Of a DNA stretch of 64,000 nt, positions 21,431-32,170 are shown in pieces. The notes beneath the pieces were generated by a model that saw only the letters and a list, made by a program, of their open reading frames with translations, made no database searches and had not been told where the DNA came from. This stretch comes from Ascarosepion bandense (Eukaryota > Mollusca > Cephalopoda > Sepiida > Sepiidae), in contig JBBBDQ010000350.1 in the NCBI GenBank assembly GCA_037127315.1, positions 3,907,501-3,971,500 on the forward strand, in the 5' to 3' direction. The position numbers and the translations under genes were made by a program. The number at the start of each line of letters is the position of its first letter. Position 1 is the stretch's first letter.

Positions 21431-22555
21431 TTTTTTATATACTTCTTTTTACAAAAATGATCTGTTGGAAATGTCATGAAGACATTTCTGATCTGTCTCT
21501 GGTTGGGTCTTGGAATAATAATAATAATAATAATAATACATTTTTTTTAAATTATGAAAATTAATTGGGGATCCACTTGATCTCTCCTAGGGAAGCCAAA
21601 ACAAAATATGCTCATACAGTGTATTTTCTTAAAATTAACAAAAAATCGTAATCTTGAGTGCTTAATCATTTTTAATATATGAAAAAAAATTAGGTTATGA
21701 ATTTCATTTTTTTTTAAATTTATGTTTGTATTTTAAGAAATTACATCGTATGAATATATTTGCTTTGTCTTCTGTAGTGAATATCCATAAAAATAAATAT
21801 AATTTAATTATAGTGTCAGGAAATTATAGCAGTTATAATTATCATTAATTCACTCATTCTAAATCAAGGAGAATCGACTCCACTTTTCTCCTCAACACAT
21901 TAACATTTTCACTATTGGACAAACAGTTCACACGGACAGCTCGTTAACACTTGCATCAACAAAAATTTCATCTCTTTTCCCTTTTTCAGCCTATAATAGT
22001 AAAATGTATCTCTTAGCACTTCACAAAAATTTGAGATAAGAAAGCCCTAGACGTTTTTTGTAGTTTACAACTAAATTATCTGGACACTCATTACACCCGT
22101 CTATATATATATATAAAAAAAAAAAAAACATACGAGAAAGATTGTATACACTTTGTTTATTTTATATCGTATTCTTTTGTTGGATTCCGATCAATATTTT
22201 ATCCAGATTTACGCTAAACTAATAATTTTACTTGGTATTACTGTCTCTCTTGTTTGCAACACCACATAACAACCAGATATTAAATCACACCCGTTTAGTT
22301 GCATGCTGTTTTTAATTTTTACATGTATTTTCTATATATATAAATGTTAAGTGGTTTATAATTATTTACTCAGTGTTATAATTTCCATACAGTAGGAATA
22401 TCAATTTACAATGATTTTACATAGCAAATTTGACATCCCGTATTAACTTTTATAAAATTTAATCATTTCATTCTTTTTATATTCGTCATCTGAAGAGCTT
22501 TATCTTTTGTAATTAAAAAATACATGATTATTTCTGGACACTGTACCCATTTATC
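21431..22555. other. AT-rich, no gene; (ATA)n at 21517-21538
   Basis: Contains a short (AAT)n run, poly-A near 22112 and short (TA)n at 22103. No family or exon recognised. Confidence 0.5.
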
Positions 22556-23022
22556 TTCTTTTTCTTCTTCTTCTTCGTGCCATGTCCTTTCAGGACGTAG
22601 ACGATCGTGGCTTTCCACGTCTCCGTATCCCTAGTGTCTCTTAGCACGCTTTCTCCTGTTACACCACGCAACCCTCATTCCATCATCCACCTGATTAGGT
22701 CCTTCAAATATGTTATCCGCTGCTTTCTCCTGTCTCTTTTCCCCTCTATCTAGCCTGTTAGTATCAAGTTCTCCAAGCCCTCCTTCCTCATTGCATGTTC
22801 CAGCTGTCTCTTCTTGATGCTCAGTATTAATTTCTTTTTTGTTTCCATTCTTTCCAAAACCTCATCATTGCTCACATGCTCTATCCACGATATTCGCAGC
22901 ATCCTTCTGTAGAACCACATTTCAGCTGCGTCAAGTTTTTCCTTCATCTTTGATGATATTGTCCAGCATTCATTGCCACTACTCCACCATAAATAAACTA
23001 TGTTAATTGCAGATGCACTCAT
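22556..23022 (-). pseudogene. LINE family 2 (RTE/CR1-like) C-terminus
   Basis: The minus strand has an open 90-codon frame with GNECWTISSKMKEKLDAAEM, WFYRRMLRISWIEHVSNDEV, ETKKKLILSIKKRQLEHAMR and KEGLENLILTG, then after the frame ends GKQR-type wording and LKGHGT. The pattern GSECWTL...RLEATEMWFLRRMLRISW...RKRQLxFxGHVMRxEGLENL is a well known invertebrate LINE C-terminus. The 3' end is a CTT-rich/poly-A-like tail at 22556-22578. 5'-truncated. Confidence 0.85.
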
Positions 23023-23760
23023 CTAGAACTAGCAGTATAGCCCGGCGTTGCTCAGGTGTAATGAAAACTTTAAAACTAATCCATGGTCCTGGAAGTCAGA
23101 CTCTTTGGTCGTTGGCACGAAAGACTAAAAAGCAATAGTTGCTTCCAGTTAAAGCGAAACCGTAGACTGAAAGAAAAATGAATGGATGTCAGTCAAATTT
23201 TGATTTCCTGGTATCGATATCAAATAAGCTTTTTTCGTCGTAAACTGAATTTTGAAGGCTAAATAAGTCCTCTGAGTAAATGGTATCATGCCTGAGACTA
23301 AGAACTACAATTATACCTACTTAGAGCCAAACCCGAAGCAAAAACTAAAATAAAAGGGCTGAAAAAATACAGACATACAGGCAGATAAACAGACACACAC
23401 ACAAACATCTTGCCTTTTATATATATATATATATATTATCAATTTTCTGCACTATTGTAAGAACTGCAACCTTGAAACTTCTGAATGTCGTTTCTTATGT
23501 CTTTGTCTATGAGTGTATCAAATTTGATTAAAATCGGACCACTCCCTCTATAACCCGATTTTTTCGATTATCGATTTTCGATATTTATCGGGGGGTACCT
23601 CGACACAAAATCTGGCTAAGAACACTCGCAGACGCTTATAGTACAACTGTGTAAATTTTCAAGAAAATTGGTTCAGCCGTTTCGGAGTCTGTAGGTAACG
23701 GACACACACACGCACACAGACACAGACAAAGTTCCCTTTATAAATGTGTTTAGATTAACA
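23023..23760. repeat. Fragments of an 'AGTATAGCCCGGCGTTGCTC' transposon end
   Basis: 23033-23430 opens with AGCAGTATAGCCCGGCGTTG and ends in an ACACACAAACATCTTGCC (TA)n. 23500-23760 has ATTGGTTCAGCCGTTTCGGA and GTAACGGACACACACACG. These phrases typify the 3' regions of RTE-type LINEs and derived SINEs in many invertebrates. No reading frame survives. The identity is from remembered patterns only. Confidence 0.5.
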
Positions 23761-23880
23761 CAAGGTTCATTAATTATTTATGATTTATTTGTCAAGTTTC
23801 AGTTTTTATATAATTTCATTTTATTTCCATGATCATGCAAGATCACTAGACTAGAACGTGTTTAGTTTATTTGATGTTTT

Positions 23881-24178
23881 TGTGGTGTGGTGGATATCGG
23901 CTTGGAATATGAAATCAGATAGATGAGTTCGAATGCCAGTTGTATTCACTTATCTGAAAATACCCTTGGAAAAAATATTAATCCGTCGTTTCTTCCTCCA
24001 GCTATGGGCTAAATAGCAGAACAGATTGGGTTCTATCTCCTTGGTTGGCAACCAGTATACCGCAGAAAGTAATTGCAACCTACTGCAGGAAAAATCTTCT
24101 GCCCAGCCAGTCATTTCTCTTTCGAGACAAGATCACCCAAAAGCGTGTATCACATATGGCACTTAACTGACTTACTGA
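23881..24178 (+). repeat. SINE family A, full length
   Basis: TGTGGTGTGGTGGATATCGG head, GAGTTCGAATGCC B-box region and the CTTAACTGACTTACTGAC end. The joined downstream block is the same one that follows the SINE-A at 19195. Confidence 0.85.
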
Positions 24179-24536
24179 CGCATTAAATGTAGGTACCTCC
24201 ACAGAAACAAAATACATAAGGAGTAAAACGAATTTTTTTAAAAAAATCTCTTTTGGAGCTTGTATTTTCATTTTAATTTCAAGTTTATGAACTAAATTTA
24301 ATAGATTCCAATAAACAAAATACTTTGCTGTATTTCAAAACTAATTTAAACTGATTGAAGAAGTGTCCATTTTAAAATCACTGATTTTAGCACCATTTTT
24401 AGTTATCTTCCATCACAACGTTATTTTCTTTATTAAAAAAATCTTTAAAAACTAAAGTATGTTCTGAAACTTTATTTTTAACTACCTAGTAATCTCAAAA
24501 ATTTAGCAAAATATTCTCTGTAATCTAATATTTTAT
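24179..24536 (+). repeat. Duplicated AT-rich block, copy 2
   Basis: Second copy of 19508-19870. It terminates at ATATTTTATTTTATC, directly against another SINE-A part that begins at the same internal SINE position (TCAGATAGATGAGTTCGAAT) as 23921. Confidence 0.85.
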
Positions 24537-24835
24537 TTTATCAGATAGATGAGTTCGAATTCTAGTTGTATTCACTTATCTGCAAATACACTTGGAAAAG
24601 ATATTAATCCGTAATTTCTTCCTCCAGCTATGGGTTAAATAGCAGAATGGATTGGGTTCTATCTCCTTAGTTGGCAACCAGTATATAGCAGAAAGTAAAT
24701 GCAACCTACTGCAGGAAAAATCTTCTGCCCAGTCAGTCAGTCAGTCAGTCAGTCAGTCAGTCAGTCAGTCAGTCAGTCAGTCATTTCGAGACATGATTGC
24801 CCAAGCATGTATCACGTATGGCACTTAACTAACAG
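24537..24835 (+). repeat. SINE family A with internal (CAGT)n expansion
   Basis: Resumes SINE-A sequence (GATGAGTTCGAATTCTAGTT) and runs to GCACTTAACTAACAG. The element's own CAGTCAGTCATG has expanded to about 12 CAGT units at 24735-24783, replacing the CATGTCTCTTT segment. Confidence 0.85.
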
Positions 24836-24974
24836 ATTCCACAAAGCATCTATTCAGCACACTCGAGAATTTCATACGATTGATTTTATATGTCTTTTAT
24901 ACTCGAGACATACATAGCTTCACATTTAGGTCAACTATTGTTCGCTTTGCTTTACTCTTTTCATGTATGGACAC

Positions 24975-25100
24975 CTCGATGTGGTGTAATAGCAAGCCTG
25001 TCTCGTTACATCAATTACGACTGGATAGAAAATTCGTTCCTCATTGTGTGCTCCATACCTTCGGCCTTGTGCCACATCTAAGCTACGCTTTGCTCTACTC
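24975..25100 (+). repeat. SINE family C, truncated copy
   Basis: GTGGTGTAATAGCAAGCCTG head-like, CTTCGGCCTTGTGCCACATC TAAGCT body, as at 8872-9030. Confidence 0.55.
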
Positions 25101-25394
25101 ATTTTTATGTTTCATTCATACTCTATTTTCTCTTTTGGACAAAAATCGTTGGTGGTTGCTAGCCAGGGTTCAAGTTTGCTGTTTGAAACTGAACCATTTC
25201 CTTAAAATTTTTGTAGAGAAATGAATTTCAATGAGACAGACAAGTAAAAGAAAATCATAAAAAATATCCAAACAATTCTTTGTCTCTTTCTGTCTGTAGG
25301 AGCCTCGGTGATGTTTGGCCTTGTGCCAAACGCAACCGAAGTTTTCACAATTTAAAATATCGGAAGATTGAAAGAATAAATGTGTTTTGTTTAT

Positions 25395-25725
25395 ATTTCT
25401 GAGATAAGGTAGTATTTACGCTATTTACATTATTCGGAGTATTGTCCTCATCTTTGTTGCCATTTGTACGATGTTTCGGCTGTTATACGCTCCGGCCTTC
25501 TTCAGGTACGAGGAATTTCGAACCGAACTCTTTATTACAATCACTGGGGTATATGAACTCTATCCTTGCCTAGAGCCTCTTCTGGTAGTCATGAGTTATC
25601 TCCCTCTAACCCTGTAAGTTACTTGTTCACCACTGCTGTAACCTGGTATTGAACTCCCAACTCTTTGGGTCAAGTCACAGGAACTAACCAACATCTATTT
25701 TCACTGAGCCATGTGTTCTTAAGTG
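25395..25725 (-). repeat. SINE family B, full length
   Basis: Minus copy from the 3' end (ATATTTCTGAGATAAGGTAG) through TTCTTCAGGTACGAGGAATT, TATCTCCCTCTAACCCTG and the head (GGTATTGAACTCCCAACTC, TTCACTGAGCCATGTG). It lies head-to-head with the + 3' part at 25726-25835. Confidence 0.85.
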
Positions 25726-25835
25726 ATTGTATTAAAGGGTTTGGTTCGAAATTCTTAGCACTTGAAGAAGGCCGGAGCATACAACATTCGGAACGTTGTA
25801 CAAACGGCAACAAAGATGAGGACAATAGATAGTGA
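25726..25835 (+). repeat. SINE family B, 3' part
   Basis: GATTGTATTAAAGGGTTTGG, CACTTGAAGAAGGCCGGAGC, GCAACAAAGATGAGGACAAT. Truncated before the usual end. Confidence 0.8.
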
Positions 25836-26264
25836 ATTTTGCTTTGGCCTGGTTTTCCCAAAATGTTTTTGGTCATTCTGATCCGATTTTGTGGGTGTGT
25901 AATTTTGCTTTTTGTGTTTCAATTAAATGTTGGATGATTTATGATTTGTATCCTATAACTGCTCCGCCACCCCGTCAGATTGAATATATTCATCAATATG
26001 TTCATGCATGTTCGTACGTATCCAAGTGATTGTGGTCGTTTAAAGCATGAAATAAGGAGTAAATTTGTTCAAGTTATTTAAGATCAGATTTGTTAGTCGC
26101 AGGTTGCCATTATTATGTGGATTTGTTGCGATTAGTCGGAATGGTATTCCTTATAACAAAATTTCAAAGAAATAAAATCTTTCTTTTCTAAAGAAGAGTT
26201 TCTATAAAGTTATTTTGTAAAAAAATTAAAATAGAAATTGTATAAATTTCAGTCCATTTTAGTA

Positions 26265-26582
26265 CATGTCTTAAAATTTTCGTATATGTCTTTATATTTT
26301 AGTACATGTTTTAATATTTTAGTATATATCTTAATATTTTAATATATGTCTTAATATTTTAGTACATGTCTTAATATTTTAATATATGTCTTAATATTTT
26401 AGTACATGTTTTAATATTTTAATATATGTCTTAATATTTTAGTACATGTTTTAATATTTTAGTATATGTCTTAATATTTTAATATGTGTCATTATATTTT
26501 AGTACATGTCTTAATATGTTAGTACATGTCTTAATATTTTAGTATATATCTTAATATTACAGTACATGTCTTAATATTTTAT
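26265..26582 (+). repeat. 20-bp AT-rich minisatellite
   Basis: About 16 tandem copies of TTTTAGTACATGTCTTAATA with A/G and C/T variants (TATATG, ATGTTTT). No coding role. Regular 20-bp spacing puts ATG-rich frames in step, but they hold stops. Confidence 0.92.
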
Positions 26583-26604
26583 ATTTGAAATAGAAGTATC
26601 ACTT

Positions 26605-26644
<40 letters not shown>
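26583..26644. repeat. (TA)n microsatellite
   Basis: About 34 bp of TA directly abutting the left end of the mariner-like element. Confidence 0.9.
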
Positions 26645-26646
<2 letters not shown>

Positions 26647-28017
26647 GTGCGATGGATGAATTGTCATCTAAAATAAATTAAAATAACACTGACATCTCAT
26701 TTTAACAGATATATTTACCCAAATTATACTAAAATATCTTGAAATACTAAAGAGTCAATTTATTGAATAAATTGGTTTCAATCACGGCCTCCACACGATT
26801 TCTGATTCTCCCGCAATTCTTCTGGGCGGTCTCCTTGTTTAAGTTGGTGAATACTGACATAATCTTTGACTTCAGATCATCTTTGGTATGACAGAGTTTT
26901 GTTTGTCTGTCGATCAATTGCGCTCCACACACATAATAATAAGGGGGGTTGCAGTCTGGAGAGTTAGGTGGTCAGATGTACGGGGTGATGTGGTTGCAGA
27001 AGCTGTCTGATGAGGGTAATAGACAGATGAGGATGCCGAGGATGGGGGTGGAGTAGATGAAAAAAGAGCTTTAGAGAATGGATACGAGTTAGTGAGATAA
27101 GAGATGCCTATTGACCTTACATTTAAATTCCTGGAGATTGTAGCTGTCGGGGAAGCAAGTATATGGAAGGAAATTCCACAGGCGGGAAGTGAGTGAAAAG
27201 AAGCTGTTAGAGTAGAAATTGCGGTTGCACTTTATCGGTTTCATTGTAAAAGGGTGGTACCTAGTTGCTAATCTCGTAGCTCGTGTAAATCCTAGTGATC
27301 TAAGTTCATTGGAGCAGAAGCCGTGAAAGTATTTATAGAAGAGACAGGGAAGCTACGTCACACCAGTGAGAGAGCGGTATCGATCACATCACAGATTTTC
27401 CGTTGAATTTTGTCAAGAACCCCGAGGTGAATAGCAGGGGCAGCCGACCACATGTGGCAGCAGTATTTAATACACGGGCGGATGGTAGATTTGTATGTGT
27501 GCAGGATGGACTCAGACGGGAAAAAGTTCCTGGCCCTGCACAGTGAACTGACCTTCTTAGCAGCGTATTTAGCAATGGATTCGATATAGTCATTCCATTT
27601 GAGGTCCGATGAGAGTGTGAGGCCAAGGAGGTGTATTGTTTTACTCTCAAAGAGGCTAGCTTCTTCCATGCTAATGGAGGATAGGAACGATTGTCTATGA
27701 TGGTTAATAGATAGCAGTTTCGTTTTGGAAGCATTAAAATTTACGAGCCGTTTCTTACCCAGTCCTCCACGGATTAGAGGTTTTTCTTAAGCTCGGCAGC
27801 GAGGTTCGCTTTGTCAACTTCAGCAGAACTGTCATCTAATTGACACCCAAAAATTCTGAAATGTTCTTATCGGAATTTCTGCTGCGAATGCGAAGCACTA
27901 CAGCATGCTGTTTCCAAATATCTGTCAGAGTGAATTTTGTCATGGTGCTCTTTTTCTCACAAACGATGCCCAACTGACTCTACTATATAAAATGACGACA
28001 ATTTACCCATCGCAGCA

Positions 28018-28019
<2 letters not shown>
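26645..28019 (-). mobile_element. Mariner-like transposon carrying a nested LINE
   Basis: Terminal inverted repeats: left GGGTGCGATGGATGAATTGT CATC at 26645, right ...GACGACAATTTACCCATCGC AGCACC ending at 28019. The minus strand has the transposase N-terminus near 27960-27850 (MTKFTLTDIWKQHAVVLRIR then KNISEFLG, helix-turn-helix type) and the C-terminus at 26990-26747 (PPNSPDCNPPYYYVCG, then NKETAQKNCGRIRNRVEAVI). The catalytic middle is missing or replaced by the LINE at 27000-27848. It lies between (TA)n and (CA)n, so its TA target site is embedded in microsatellite. Confidence 0.75.
27000..27848 (-). pseudogene. LINE family 1 nested in the mariner
   Basis: Minus-strand motifs: DDSSAEVDKANLAAELKKN, LLGLTLSSDLKWNDYIESIA, KVSSLCRARNFFPSESILHT, YKSTIRPCIKYCCHMWSAAP and VLDKIQRKICDVI, ending in the family 3' UTR. 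Frameshifts and stops are present. Its position within the transposon shows it inserted after the mariner did. Confidence 0.8.

Positions 28020-28060
<41 letters not shown>
28020..28060. repeat. (CA)n microsatellite
   Basis: About 40 bp of CA starting at the right end of the mariner. Confidence 0.95.
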
Positions 28061-28063
<3 letters not shown>

Positions 28064-28985
28064 TTGTTTGAGTGTTATTCTTAACGGATACTCATATTTT
28101 AGTAGATGCTCTCCTTTTATTATTAAAAAGTACATTTATTTATTTACATCTAGAAATCTAGATATCTTCTTATAAAAATATTCGTCCTCCAGCAGGATTC
28201 GACCCTACGTTTCCTAGGGAAAAACCGTCAAAGCACGTCAGACCTACGGACGGTTTCCCCTAGGGGACATCTATAAGGAACATTATTAAAGAAGACCTTA
28301 ACTGAAATAATCTTCGGTACACCCTTGTTACTATCAGGAAAGATTTTGAAGATGACATACACTCTAATCCGACATCGTATTTCATACTAGAATTAAAGAA
28401 TAAGATGTCGCAATTACAATTCACATCTACTCGAAATCCATCCAAACACATATACACAATAACATATCTGTAACCTGTGAGTACGTTTTCGTACGAGATA
28501 ACCCAGTTACAAAACACATTCAGCAAACTATCAGGGTCCATAGAAAGCCTTGTAATGAACAAAACAAGATCTAGATTTAAAATTCAAATGCTAAGCACAG
28601 ACTCAATGATTTTGTTAGAAATAAAAAAAAAAAGACATGAATTTACAAACTTTGCTTAGCACACACGCAAAAGCGAATCTAAAACAAAAGTCGTTAAATT
28701 TCACACCTTGATGCGAAATGTTTTACGGCCAATAGAAAACTAGGAAAGATCTAAAAACAAAATTCATATAATCTTCATTGTCAGAAACAAATTATTTTAG
28801 GAACCTTTTTCGCGAGCCAATTCGAAGTTTGTTCGTCGTCAAATGGAAAAGACCTGAATCACATCCGGGAGTGAATTCCCAAATGACCTTTTCGAGACCC
28901 ACAAACGAAATAAAAGACGGAGCAAATTCGACTGTTGCCAGAGAGAAGAAGACAAGCGTAATTAACGTATACCCTTGACAAACGT
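28061..28985. other. No recognised gene; hairpin at 28221-28262
   Basis: Both strands hold ~70-100 codon open frames that I do not recognise and that overlap each other, so none is called. 28221-28262 contains an inverted repeat, CCTAGGGAAAAACCGTC against GACGGTTTCCCCTAGG, with an 18-nt loop. On the minus strand GGGTCGAATCCTGC just beyond it resembles a B-box. Confidence 0.45.
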
Positions 28986-28992
28986 TGAGCAA

Positions 28993-28995
<3 letters not shown>

Positions 28996-29044
<49 letters not shown>
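28996..29044. repeat. (ATT)n microsatellite
   Basis: About 16 perfect ATT units. Confidence 0.95.
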
Positions 29045-29650
29045 CTCTGTCTTTCTTCCTCACCTCTTTATTCTCACGGTTCACCCATCTGCCTTTTCTT
29101 ATACTTGATAACCGAACGGAACACTTTAAGACTGAGCGAATACTTCAAAGACATTCCTACCCAACGAAACGCTCATACATACATACATACATACACATAA
29201 ACTCATTCTTGCAAGTTACTACTACGAACTCTTGATACCCTTAACTACTTACTACTGTTTCTTAATGAACATTTAACTTCTACCAATTCGTGTTATTCTT
29301 TTCTATTAATAAATTTCTATTTAAACATACAAAAGCTATACTTTATTCTTCCACAAATCCATCTGCTGATAACCTGATAATTCTTGATAAAATCTGTAAG
29401 TTGTGGGAAGTTCGGTTATGTTTGACACAAGGCTGATTTAATAAGCACTAAGCATCTCCCTACTTTTACAGTCTTAGACATATCATACATATATTTCGCA
29501 ATACAAAAAAATTGCCAGACAATGTCGCTATTGACAGACTAAAACCAGCTTGCTTAGAAAAACAAAATCAACCACACACATTCTCCCGATGTACAAGAAA
29601 CACCCAAATCTAACGATACATCACAATCGGACAATACACCAACAATTTAA
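29045..29650. other. No gene; short repeat at 29385-29470
   Basis: 29385-29470 (CTGTAAGTTGTGGGAAGTTC GG, GACACAAGGCTG, CATCTCCCTAC) recurs at 30795-30870. It ends with a B-box-free hairpin-like GGGAG...CTCCC, probably another SINE tail. Otherwise unremarkable, with an ACATAC run near 29174. Confidence 0.5.
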
Positions 29651-29654
29651 ACCA

Positions 29655-30060
29655 GATCAGGAAGAAGAATCTTTTTCGTCTTCTTTTATGTGCCGTGTCC
29701 CTTCCGGACGTAGACAATCATGGCCCTCTACATCTTCCTATTTCTTGTAGCTTTTAACAGCCTTTCTCTTGTTACTCCTAAACCCTGTTCTGGCATTTAT
29801 CTGATCAAGCCCATCAAGTATGTCATGCGTTGCTTTCCCCTGTCTCTCATTCCCGCTATCTGTCATGTGAGTATCAGATTCTCCGAACCCCCTTCCTATT
29901 TTACATATACCAGAAACTTCAGCTGTCTTTTCATGATGTTAAGTATAAGTTTCCTTTTCGTTTCCATCTTCTCCAAAACTTCGTTTTTGCTAACATGTTC
30001 GGTTCATGGTATTCTCAGTATCCTTCTGTAGAACCATATTTCATTTACTTTAAAAAGAAA
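29655..30060 (-). pseudogene. LINE family 2 C-terminus, decayed
   Basis: Minus strand, in shifting frames: METKRKLILNIMKRQLK, GGSENLILT, MRDRGKQRMTYLMGLIR and RAMIVYVRKGHGT. Same ending as 22556-23022, including the CTTC-rich 3' end near 29665. Several frame breaks. Confidence 0.75.
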
Positions 30061-31000
30061 GGGTGATCAATTTGGAACTGTGCAAACAGTGCAAATCAAT
30101 TGCATAAGCCAAATACAGAATTTGGAAGAGTTAATTTTGAAATTTTGAAATCCAAATCATGACCTATCCTCAGTTAAGGCCCTGAGTCCCTGTGCTGTTA
30201 TCGTAAACTAGTGGCTCGCAACCGGAGTGCATCTGTAGCGGATAAGGAATTAATTAAAATCAACTTTTCTTCACTTTTACAAAAATTCACAACAACGTGT
30301 GAAATCCTGGTTTTTCCCAAACAGAAAAAGGATTGACCACCTGCTTAAAGAAAAAGTGGAAACCAGATTTCGCAAGTAGGTGTTAAATTGATTTTTAACC
30401 AATGGAAGCGATTTGTAAGACTTGAGGACTTCGCGAGCAAGTGCCAAAATCTGAATACTATAAAAGACCCCGGTCAGCGTCAATCACAGTCACAGATGGG
30501 AGCCGCGAGACAAACATCTAAAATGTATCTTCAACTTCAATTGACTCAAACATTGTCCTCTTTCTCCTTATCTCTTTCAACAATTACTACTACGAACATT
30601 TTGTATGAACTCTTGATACCTTAACTTTCTCATTGAACATTAATTTCTACTAATTCTTGTTATTCCTTCTATTCATAAATTTCTATTTTAACATGAAAAA
30701 TGTATATTTCATTATTCCACTCTGCTACACTAATCCACACATTCCAACTGGCAACCAACCTTCTGATGAAAACCTTCTGATGATAATTCTGCATAAAACT
30801 TGTAAGCTGTAGGGAGTTCGGTTATGTCTGACACAAGGCCGAATCAAACAAAAATTAAGCAGCTCCCTACACTACACATGTACATTACTGGTGATCCACA
30901 CACGATAAAAAAATAAATAAAAAATAGGAAATTGTTGGTCCACGGTTATATTTTAGTTGTCCACGGAGCAATTTCACATCTGAACGGTTGTTGCAACTGA
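30061..31000. other. No recognised gene; SINE-like tail at 30795-30870
   Basis: 30795-30870 repeats the 29385-29470 segment (GTAGGGAGTTCGGTTATGTC ... GCAGCTCCCTAC); its ends can pair. The flanking TACTACGAAC...CTCTTGATACC...TTAACTT wording at 30588-30720 also matches 29218-29330. The repeat unit is therefore longer (about 300 bp) and present twice. Confidence 0.55.
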
Positions 31001-31007
31001 GAATTGG

Positions 31008-31285
31008 TTGGTTGATTTGTTTTTATAGCATATCAACCTCGGCGGGTCATTTATTGCCAACTAAATTTTATTTATTTATTGCTAGTAATACTTTTTTCTT
31101 TTAACAATTTATTGTTGTTTTTATAAGTCTTGTGTCTAGTAATACTTTTTTTATTTTTCGAGTATCAAGATTCATTGGGATTTGTTTTTAAGGGCAGGGT
31201 CCCCAAGTCCTACCCTTGATATTTAACCAGAAGGGGCGGATTAATACCTTTCCCAAGGGTACCAGTGCTTAAGTGAATTGGAATT
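31008..31285 (-). repeat. SINE with shared tail (5'-truncated)
   Basis: GGTTGGTTGATTTG, AGCATATCAACCTCGGCGGG, TTTAAGGGCAGGGTCCCCAA and AATACCTTTCCCAAGGGTAC match the tail and body of the compound retroposon at 16685-17056. The tRNA head and 5S units are absent here. Confidence 0.75.
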
Positions 31286-31433
31286 TCTACAATAATCTAC
31301 ACCGTAAGCTAGAAAAAGAACTTTTAGATTGGTAGAAACCGAGGTCAGACGGTGTAATTTAGCGTCTTTTTTACCCTACCGGATGTTTTGATCGTAAAAA
31401 GTTGAATAAAAACTGAGAAGGATAAACTAAGGA

Positions 31434-31489
<56 letters not shown>

Positions 31490-31490
31490 T
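31434..31490. repeat. (TA)n microsatellite
   Basis: About 50 bp. Confidence 0.95.
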
Positions 31491-31959
31491 ACAAAACAAA
31501 AATTTCCATATTCAAATCCGTTGGATAGCCATTTCTACGAGGAAATCCTCGTTTCTTCAGCAACGGTGAAACGAAAATTTTATTTACTGAAATTCAAATG
31601 CGTTAAAAGATTTTATACCGGTAGAAGTCTAAAAAAAAAGCATCCATACACAGGAAAATAAAATGGGGTTGGATTAACAATTTTTGAATGTGAGGAAGTA
31701 AGAAGAGGAAAGCAGACAGGTACCTTTGTCTCATATTAGAAGACATACCTCTCCCGCATACAAGAGTCAAGGGTTTACAAGTTAAAATTTAGCCATGTCA
31801 GAGGGATAGAAGTGGTAGGGGGAACAGAAAGAAAAAAAAAAGGAAATTCTTTGTATATATAAAGAAAATTATGTAAAGATTATAATTAATTTTATCTTTA
31901 TAAGTTATTTTACTAGTATAAGTTAATGTACCATAGACTCTAGATATTAGATACAAGTT

Positions 31960-32170
31960 TATTTTCAGTATTTGTCTATACTTCTGAGATAAGGTAGAAC
32001 TGTAAATGATGTAAGTACTACATCATCTCAAAAGACAAGTACTGGGTTGTTTTCAGCTTTGCCTCAAATGGAGCCATAAATGACGATTTTCTAAGCACAG
32101 CTTAGTACAAGACCGGAAGTATGGGGAACCCAGGAAGGATAGAACAGTCCAAACAGTGTAAATAATTTAA
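31960..32170 (-). repeat. SINE B end fused to SINE C, composite
   Basis: 31963-32035 has SINE-B 3' end wording in both orientations. 32040-32140 is a minus SINE-C body (AAATGGAGCCATAAATGACG, CTAAGCACAGCTTAG, ACAAGACCGGAAGTATGG). Then AACAGTCCAAACAGTGTAAA resumes SINE-B. A SINE-C has inserted into a SINE-B. Confidence 0.55.

Noticed and set aside
28778..28992. 66-codon frames on both strands as small genes
   Set aside because: They overlap antisense to one another and show no signal, domain or splice evidence.
29200..29985. Leu/Tyr homopolymer proteins over (ATT)n at 28985-29235
   Set aside because: Products of microsatellite translation in overlapping frames with no promoter or splice context.
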